NCBI GenBank assembly: GCA_963693315.1
Contig: OY856187.1
Location: 385,935,461 to 385,999,460, forward strand
Length of the DNA stretch: 64,000 nt
Direction of reading: 5' to 3'
From: Diogma glabrata
Lineage: Eukaryota; Arthropoda; Insecta; Diptera; Cylindrotomidae
In this document: one piece after another, positions 57,976-64,000 of the stretch
How positions within the stretch are numbered: the first letter of the stretch is position 1
Layout: each line of letters opens with the position of its first letter
The notes under the pieces: model-generated
What the model was told of the DNA's origin: nothing
The model's database searches: none
The model's input: only the letters and a program-made list of their open reading frames with translations
Made by a program: the position numbers and the translations under genes

Positions 57976-58782
57976 TTTGAATCTAACAAGCAAAAACAAT
58001 AAAATACATATTATAATAAATGCCGGAATATGGCAAAGAACGATATCTTAATACATTCACTACTATGTGGAATATTTTATAACTATACAGTATTCACTAT
58101 ACAGGTTTAGCTAAGAGTATACGAGTAATTACCATTTATTTCAAACATTCTTGTTACCACCACTATAGAAGTTACTGAGTAATTCTCGATGAACTACTAT
58201 TAATGGATTGGTTTTTCGGACAGAATATGGTAGTTTGTTAGAACAGTAATTTCATAATATAAATAATATTCATTATTTGTGAAAATTACCGAATTGCTTC
58301 TAAAAATTTTTTTGAAAAACCAAACAGTAGCAAGGATTTTTTACTTAAATGGCATTAAAATAGAAAAATTGTCGATAAAAAATCCAATCAACGATTACAT
58401 ATTTACTATTTTATGGATGAAAGGTAAACATTTTACTTACCGTGAAAAAACTTAAAAATTATTACAAACAAATTATTACAACAAAAACACTTAAGATATC
58501 TAACACTTTCTTTCACTTGTAAAATTACACTAATATTAAAAACAAAAGAAGCTTAAAGATTTCGAATATATTACGAAAGGTATTTTTAACTGCACGAAAT
58601 CGTTATCTGAACCAAAATAAAAAATAAAAAAAGGTAAAATTGTTAATGCGCATGAATAGTGATCGTCATTTTAAAGAAAAGACCAAATAATATTTTTAAA
58701 GTATTTTATCGAAAATTTTGTTGCCACGCTTCAGGAACATTGGGCCCGAGACACAGTTTTTGGTAACATAATGTTTGTCGGG

Positions 58783-59161
58783 ATAAGATAAGATAAGATA
58801 AGATAAGATAAGATAAGATAAGATAAGATAAGATAAGATAAGATAAGATAAGATAAGATAAGATAAGATAAGATAAGATAAGATAAGATAAGATAAGATA
58901 AGATAAGATAAGATAAGATAAGATAAGATAAGATAAGATAAGATAAGATAAGATAAGATAAGATAAGATAAGATAAGATAAGATAAGATAAGATAAGATA
59001 AGATAAGATAAGATAAGATAAGATAAGATAAGATAAGATAAGATAAGATAAGATAAGATAAGATAAGATAAGATAAGATAAGATAAGATAAGATAAGATA
59101 AGATAAGATAAGATAAGATAAGATAAGATAAGATAAGATAAGATAAGATAAGATAAGATAA

Positions 59162-59210
<49 letters not shown>

Positions 59211-59456
59211 AGATAAGATAAGATAAGATAAGATAAGATAAGATAAGATAAGATAAGATAAGATAAGATAAGATAAGATAAGATAAGATAAGATAAGATA
59301 AGATAAGATAAGATAAGATAAGATAAGATAAGATAAGATAAGATAAGATAAGATAAGATAAGATAAGATAAGATAAGATAAGATAAGATAAGATAAGATA
59401 AGATAAGATAAGATAAGATAAGATAAGATAAGATAAGATAAGATAAGATAAGATAA

Positions 59457-59494
<38 letters not shown>

Positions 59495-59575
59495 GAAATA
59501 AGATAAGATAAGATAAGATAACATAAGATAAGATAAAATAAGATAAGATAAGATAACATAAGATAAGATAAGACA
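58783..59575. repeat. (AGATA)n satellite, right part
   Basis: About 790 bp of nearly perfect AGATA pentamers, with rare variants clustered after 59470. It is the continuation of the array at 52245-52529. The 281- and 137-codon SYLILSYLIL frames are repeat by-products. Confidence 0.97.
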
Positions 59576-59579
59576 TGAT

Positions 59580-60540
59580 AATCCTTATTCAAATTGTCTT
59601 TGCTACCCCAGCAGCGGCGTTATTTTTCTTTTTCAACAACTTAACACAATTGTTATTTACTTAATTTCTTTAAAATAAACAGTTATCCCAAATTTCATTT
59701 TCTTTTATAAGGCCTAAGTATTTCAAAGGAAAATTAAATAAGCTTTAAAAATGTCCATAAAAAAACGATATACATATTTATTTTTGTTGTTTTTTATGAA
59801 GGTAGAATCATGTTAATTACATGTTTATTGCAAACAAGATACACCATTACAGAGTAACAATGAGTTTAAAGCTCCTTTTACATGAACAAAAAACATATAA
59901 ATAACCAAATTGGCTTTAATCCAATAAAACTAATGTTTTTGTATTAGACAGATAGAAATATAAATAGAAATTAATTATAGAAATTTAGGATGGAAGCTTT
60001 TCTTTAGTTTTGTTATGTGTAAGAGGATTTACCATTTTGATTAAATTTGTACGGTTTGTGATATTAGGTTATTGATTTTTGTTGCTACATTTTTTCGATT
60101 GAAACATTTAGTAATATAAGTTTTACATTAGATTAATTTGTTTTGAGCCTAGCTCAAACGATATAGAAGTTAACGCGAGATATCAAATTCCACTGGAAAT
60201 AACAGTAAGATACTGCAAAGAGAGATAGAGTTGGAGGAAGGAAAACGGCCCAGCATCAGATACCGTGATATAAGAGTAACAAGTGCTATGTCTGGAGCAG
60301 GCATTGCACATAATAATCTTTCAAAACGTTTACAAAATAACTTAAATTGATTTATTGTTTTGAACAACTTGTTTTGAGCATCTCAGTTTCTGCATAACGG
60401 TGTTTTAAACTGCCATTAATTCCCTTAAACTCCTGTAGGAGATCAAAAACGAGCTCTTTAAATTTTGCTTTCTACCTAGCAGACGCGAAATATTACGAGG
60501 TCGCTAATTTGGGCACCAAAGTTCCTTAAAAGAGATTCCT
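59580..60540. other. AT-rich gene-free stretch
   Basis: No supportable gene or repeat. The short minus-strand frame at 60170-60367 has no motif. Confidence 0.45.
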
Positions 60541-60550
60541 AAAAAAAAAA

Positions 60551-61362
60551 AATAAAAAAAATATTCAAAAAAACTTGAAGTATTTGAAAAAAAAAAATTT
60601 TTAAGAAACGCTTTTCTTTACTTCATTGTTATGAATACTGTAAAAAAAATTACTAAAAAGCAAAAAATTATTTCAAAACTCAAATAAATTTTCCAAAAAC
60701 CTCTGTAAAAAATTCAAAAATAAAAATAATTCCAAAACTCGAATAGATTTTCCAAAAAATTCAAAATCGAGAAAATCTGACATATTTGTTAAAGAAAAGC
60801 GTGGGACGCTAATCCTACACGCGAAAAATTGACGGAATTGCAACTACTATCAATTGTGATTCTAAATGAATGAAAAATAAAATAATTTTATCATTGCACT
60901 ACATCGTTGAAAGAAAGTATTCGAAAAATATACACAAAAAAATATAATTCAAAATTCTTATATAAAAACCGCATGCTATTGACAACGAAAGATCCTAAAC
61001 ATGATGCTTTGAGATTCTTCTAGTCACAAAATGATAGAAAGTAAATAGTAATGATATGGTAGTCGCAATTCCGTCAATGTTTCGCGTGTAGGATTAGCGT
61101 CCCACGCTTTTCTTTAACAAATGTGTCAGATTTTCTCGATTTTGAATTTTTTGGAAAATCTATTCGAGTCTTGGAATTATTTTTATTTTTGAAATTTTTA
61201 CAGAGGTTTTTAGAAAATTTATTTGAGTTTTGGAATTATTTTTATTTTTTGCTTTTTAGTAATTTTTTTTACAGTATGCATGATAATGAAGTAAAGAAAA
61301 GCGTTTCTTAAAAATTTTTTTTTCAAATATTTCAAGTTTTTTTGAATATTTTTTTTTATTTG
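60551..61362. mobile_element. Foldback element with about 300-bp arms
   Basis: The left arm (60551 to about 60850) and right arm (about 61053-61362) are inverted copies. They share AAGAAACGCTTTTCTTTACT, GAAAATCTGACA and GCGTGGGACGCTAATCCTAC. The spacer is about 200 bp. The frame at 61123-61311 is read within an arm and is not a gene. Confidence 0.85.
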
Positions 61363-61476
61363 TTTTTATTTTTTAATTTTTAGTCATCAACGCCTTGAAC
61401 AGTCGGAAATTACATTTCGTTATGTTCTTATTAGAATTCAATACATTTTTCAGCACAGAATTTAACATTTGTTAAT

Positions 61477-62325
61477 TTATTTTCCTTGATGCCACGATGC
61501 ATGGATAATGCGTGAACTACTGCCGATAGACACATATTCCGATATAATCTCCGCATTTTCATTAGGACATTCATTACTTGGGCAATAATTTGATAGTCGA
61601 ATCAAATCACGTTCATCAAGGTGTGCATTTTCGCCAATAACAACGTCTCGGTACAATGGGTTATTTGATTTAAACCATTCTAAAGCTCCGATAAATTTAG
61701 TTCTGGAAACAGTGTAGTCTCGAATAGAATTTGCATCTTCTAAGCGTTCCATTACTACTATAATATCAGCATCCAAGGTTGATTGAGGTAGAAACGTAGG
61801 AAGATTTGAAATGACGTCAAAAATGTTCAAGGCAAAAAGGATTGCTTGACCTTTAAATCCGTACTGCCCGTACAATCCAGAAATCTTGACAATTTTTAGA
61901 AAAGGGTGAATCCGAGACAAAAGACGTTGTTCAGCTTGAGAAAGTGCCTAAATTTCTGGTGGAATGTCACCGGTGTTTAAATGGTTCCAGTAAGCTTTAG
62001 CAGGTGGAGTTGTTTTGTTACTTCTTAAGTGTGACTTGCAGCGGTGACAAACTGTAAGACGAGCTTTTTTTTTTAATTCAGGCGGCATCCAATCTGAAGG
62101 TAAAATTGGAATCTGGTAGTTTGACACTTGCTTGGGGTAGCACTGCTTCGTAAAAATATCACATCCTTTGTCTGCAAAAGTGTTAACTTCAGCCTCAAAA
62201 TCGTCGTAACAACAAATTTGAGCCGTGATAGTAAGCTAATTTCTTCCTTCATTTGGATTTTTTTCTTGACGTTCTGCTTCTTTACGTGCGCGTCGGCGTT
62301 GATATACGTTTAAATTTGATAACAT
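61477..62325 (-). pseudogene. Helitron-type Rep/helicase protein, N-terminal part (DUF6570-like)
   Basis: Reading begins at about 62325 (MLSNLNVYQRRRARKEAERQ), with a frame problem near 62240. It continues FADKGCDIFTKQCYPKQ and LPSDWMPPELKKKARLTVC, with a C-x-x-C pair at VCHRCKSHL near 62050. A TAG interrupts near 61950. The open part follows: LLSRIHPFLKIVKISGLYGQ, then YGFKGQAILFALNIFDV, LPTFLPQSTLDADIIVVMER and ALEWFKSNNPLYRDVVI. This is the conserved region ahead of the Helitron-like Rep and helicase domains, which are missing. Normal proteins are well over 1,000 residues; this is about 280. Confidence 0.65.
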
Positions 62326-63285
62326 ACAAATGTTGGCCGAAATCGGCGAAAATTTTTGAAATTAATTGTTTATTTATAGAGAAAATACCTAATTTATGGA
62401 CGTTAAATGCATAATTCTGTATAGTTTATCTATCGATCTTTATGTTGTGCAAATTTCAAGTCGCTACGTTAAGTAGATCGAGAGAATTCGAATATTTCCG
62501 ATGAAAATCGATATTTTTATTTCAACAACGAATAAACAATTAAAATTGTTAGTTCATATGATATTCGTGTATTGTCATCGGATATACGTATGCCTGCAAA
62601 GTTTCATTCATTTTCATTGAATATAAGGCAGTCAAATTAACGTTACGAGATTTGATCCAATAGTGTGAAGTAAAGAAAATCGTTTAAAAATAGGCTGACA
62701 ATATGACGTTATAGTGATACACTCTTACATCATCTTCAGCAAGACCTGTGAGATAACTGAAGATTATAGAGTCCAGTGCTGCCAGTGAGCTGCCAACTTA
62801 TTAAACACAAGTCGATATGGAAAATAAACTCATGGGTATCCAACATATTACCATCTCTGCAAAAATTGTTATGATCCATTTATATTGACAAACTCGGAGC
62901 CCATAGTGTAGTCAAAGGGGTAACGTGCTTGATAAAGATTATATGTTGAATTATTTATTGGTACTGTTGGTATGAGCACTAGGGGTAACTGAAATAACTC
63001 CTCAGAGGGTTTTTGGTCCTAATTGAGAAGACGCCAGAGTACCAACATCTGAAAAATGCGTGTTCGCAAACATAACGTTGCTCACCAATAAGTGAGGTGG
63101 TACTAAAATATAATTGATTTCACAAAACAAACTCATTATTTATAAAATGTAAGTTTTTGTGGTTGTTCTTTTGATTCCTAAATGTTGGACTGCTAACTTA
63201 TTCTATCAATCCGATGGAGAAATAACGTAGTTCCCTCTATATATGACCACAAAATTACCTAAACAAAGAATCTAGGGAGACAAAC
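62326..63285. other. Gene-free stretch, possible LTR at its right end
   Basis: No gene is visible. If the site at 63286 is a primer-binding site, the sequence just upstream, ending GGGAGACA, would be a 5' LTR. Its start cannot be placed because the partner LTR is outside the window. Confidence 0.35.
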
Positions 63286-63303
63286 TGGCGCCGAAACAGG
63301 GAC
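63286..63303 (+). promoter_or_regulatory. tRNA-Lys-like primer-binding site
   Basis: TGGCGCCGAAACAGGGAC matches the complement of the tRNA-Lys 3' end at 16 of 18 positions. It follows ACAAAC, a plausible LTR end plus spacer. It would prime minus-strand synthesis of an LTR retrotransposon running off the window. Confidence 0.6.
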
Positions 63304-64000
63304 CGTGGTGAAAGCTTTTATGGTTTTTCGATTGATTGAAGATCGTGGACTCCCTTGTTTTACTTTCAAGCTGATGAAACAATCTCGTAGTAGCGTCTGT
63401 ATATGATCTCAGATTTACTGAGAGCAGAACTTTAAACAGACATCCAACTGGCCGACACCTGAACAAGAGCATTACAAAAGGGGGCCAAACATGCACCGTG
63501 GTTGTAATCCTGCCAAATTTTATCGCTTTGAGATCCTTAGATGAATTGATCCAGTCAAAAACTTTGAAAGGATCAGACGTTTTTTAATTTTTCTCTCGAT
63601 TTTTGTTTTTAGTTTTACATAATTAATTGTATAACTAGCGGCTTTATTAGCTTTATAGTTAAATCCAATTTTAAGTTTTATTATTGTGTTAATATTGAAA
63701 TATAAGTGTTTTTGGTGATTTGAAAAGCATTTTTAGTTAGTTTTAGTTTTGTTATCAAGTATAAAACTTGTATGTGTTACTCAAAACTTAATTAATTTCG
63801 TGTTCAGTTTGTTTTAAATAACGATATAAGGTTATTAACCTGCTCATTTTCAATAAGTAATAACATTAACATTTAATCAAAGTATCGCATTGACCTCTAT
63901 TTAAATAATGTTGCATAAGGATTGTTGTATTTGTAATGCTGTCATATTTGATGAATTTTTTAGTTGCAAAGGCAGCTGTGATAAGGTTGTTCACTACACT
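63304..64000 (+). other. Possible untranslated leader of an LTR retrotransposon
   Basis: No gag frame is open within the remaining 700 bases on the plus strand. The sequence becomes T/A-rich toward the end. The minus-strand frame at 63272-63496 has no motif. Confidence 0.35.

Larger units (their letters stand above)
52530..58782 (-). mobile_element. CACTA/EnSpm-like transposon inserted in the satellite
   Basis: The ends are inverted: CCCGACAAACAATTT at 52530 and AATGTTTGTCGGG ending at 58782. The satellite repeat continues on both sides. Subterminal repeats with TGTTACC/GGTAACA words are dense at 52545-53170. The element carries two genes on the minus strand, a transposase (57975-56007) and a DUF4806 gene (54823-53501). 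Two-gene content, subterminal repeats and the transposase type all point to CACTA. The target duplication is ATAA or, given the 5-bp period, 9 bp. A MITE sits inside (55372-55530). Confidence 0.75.

Noticed and set aside
58731..59592. Long minus-strand frames of SYLILSYLIL type over both satellite parts
   Set aside because: They are translations of an AGATA pentamer array and have no non-repetitive sequence.
1..64000. CRISPR arrays, bacterial operons, riboswitches
   Set aside because: Composition, introns and element types are eukaryotic, and no array of regular spacers exists.

Overview
The window is AT-rich animal DNA and looks like an insect genome. It is almost entirely a nest of transposable elements. 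I see a BEL/Pao retrotransposon, several LOA-type and other non-LTR (LINE) elements, a Tc3-like element, a CACTA/EnSpm-like element, PIF/Harbinger-type sequence, a Helitron-type gene fragment, MITEs, foldbacks and a pentanucleotide satellite. Introns of 62-74 nt inside one transposon gene fit an insect. I recognise no host housekeeping gene, no rRNA and no intact tRNA.

Layout. 0-4.3 kb: a BEL pol gene cut by two small insertions with 4-bp target duplications, then its 3' LTR. 4.39-5.82 kb: a 5'-truncated LINE on the minus strand. 5.85-8.23 kb: copy 1 of an unclassified family, called family H here. 8.9-10.3 kb and 11.2-15.5 kb: two decayed LOA-type LINEs (DUF4780 ORF1; endonuclease, RT and RNase H in ORF2). 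15.75-16.96 kb: a further LINE remnant. 18.88-28.09 kb: a TTA-flanked pair of inverted termini enclosing a Tc3-like element, a LINE with an open 500-codon frame and a Harbinger remnant. 28.1-39.3 kb: an array of ATTTGCAT-type repeats split by family H copy 2 and by a DNA transposon with about 545-bp inverted repeats, which itself holds family H copy 3. 43.4-44.5 kb: another LOA remnant. 45.0-45.8 kb: a 285-bp tandem repeat. 46.5-48.7 kb: family H copy 4. 51.0-51.8 kb: a miniature derivative of the long-TIR transposon. 52.2-59.6 kb: an (AGATA)n satellite split by a CACTA-like transposon that carries a transposase gene and a four-exon DUF4806 gene. 60.5-62.3 kb: a foldback beside a Helitron-type N-terminal fragment. 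63.29 kb: a tRNA-Lys-like primer-binding site, probably the start of another LTR element.

The least explained system is family H. Copies 2 and 3 are bounded exactly by TG...CA ends and 4-bp duplications. All four copies carry an ATG followed at once by a consensus splice donor, then GT-rich tracts, and end in a short hairpin plus a conserved CTTCATTACA-type tail. The stem sequences differ between copies but stay complementary in three of four. The CACTA-like element is also notable: its companion gene suggests a two-protein system like Spm TnpD/TnpA. Most reading frames are broken, often at homopolymers, so either decay or uncorrected long-read errors must be considered.
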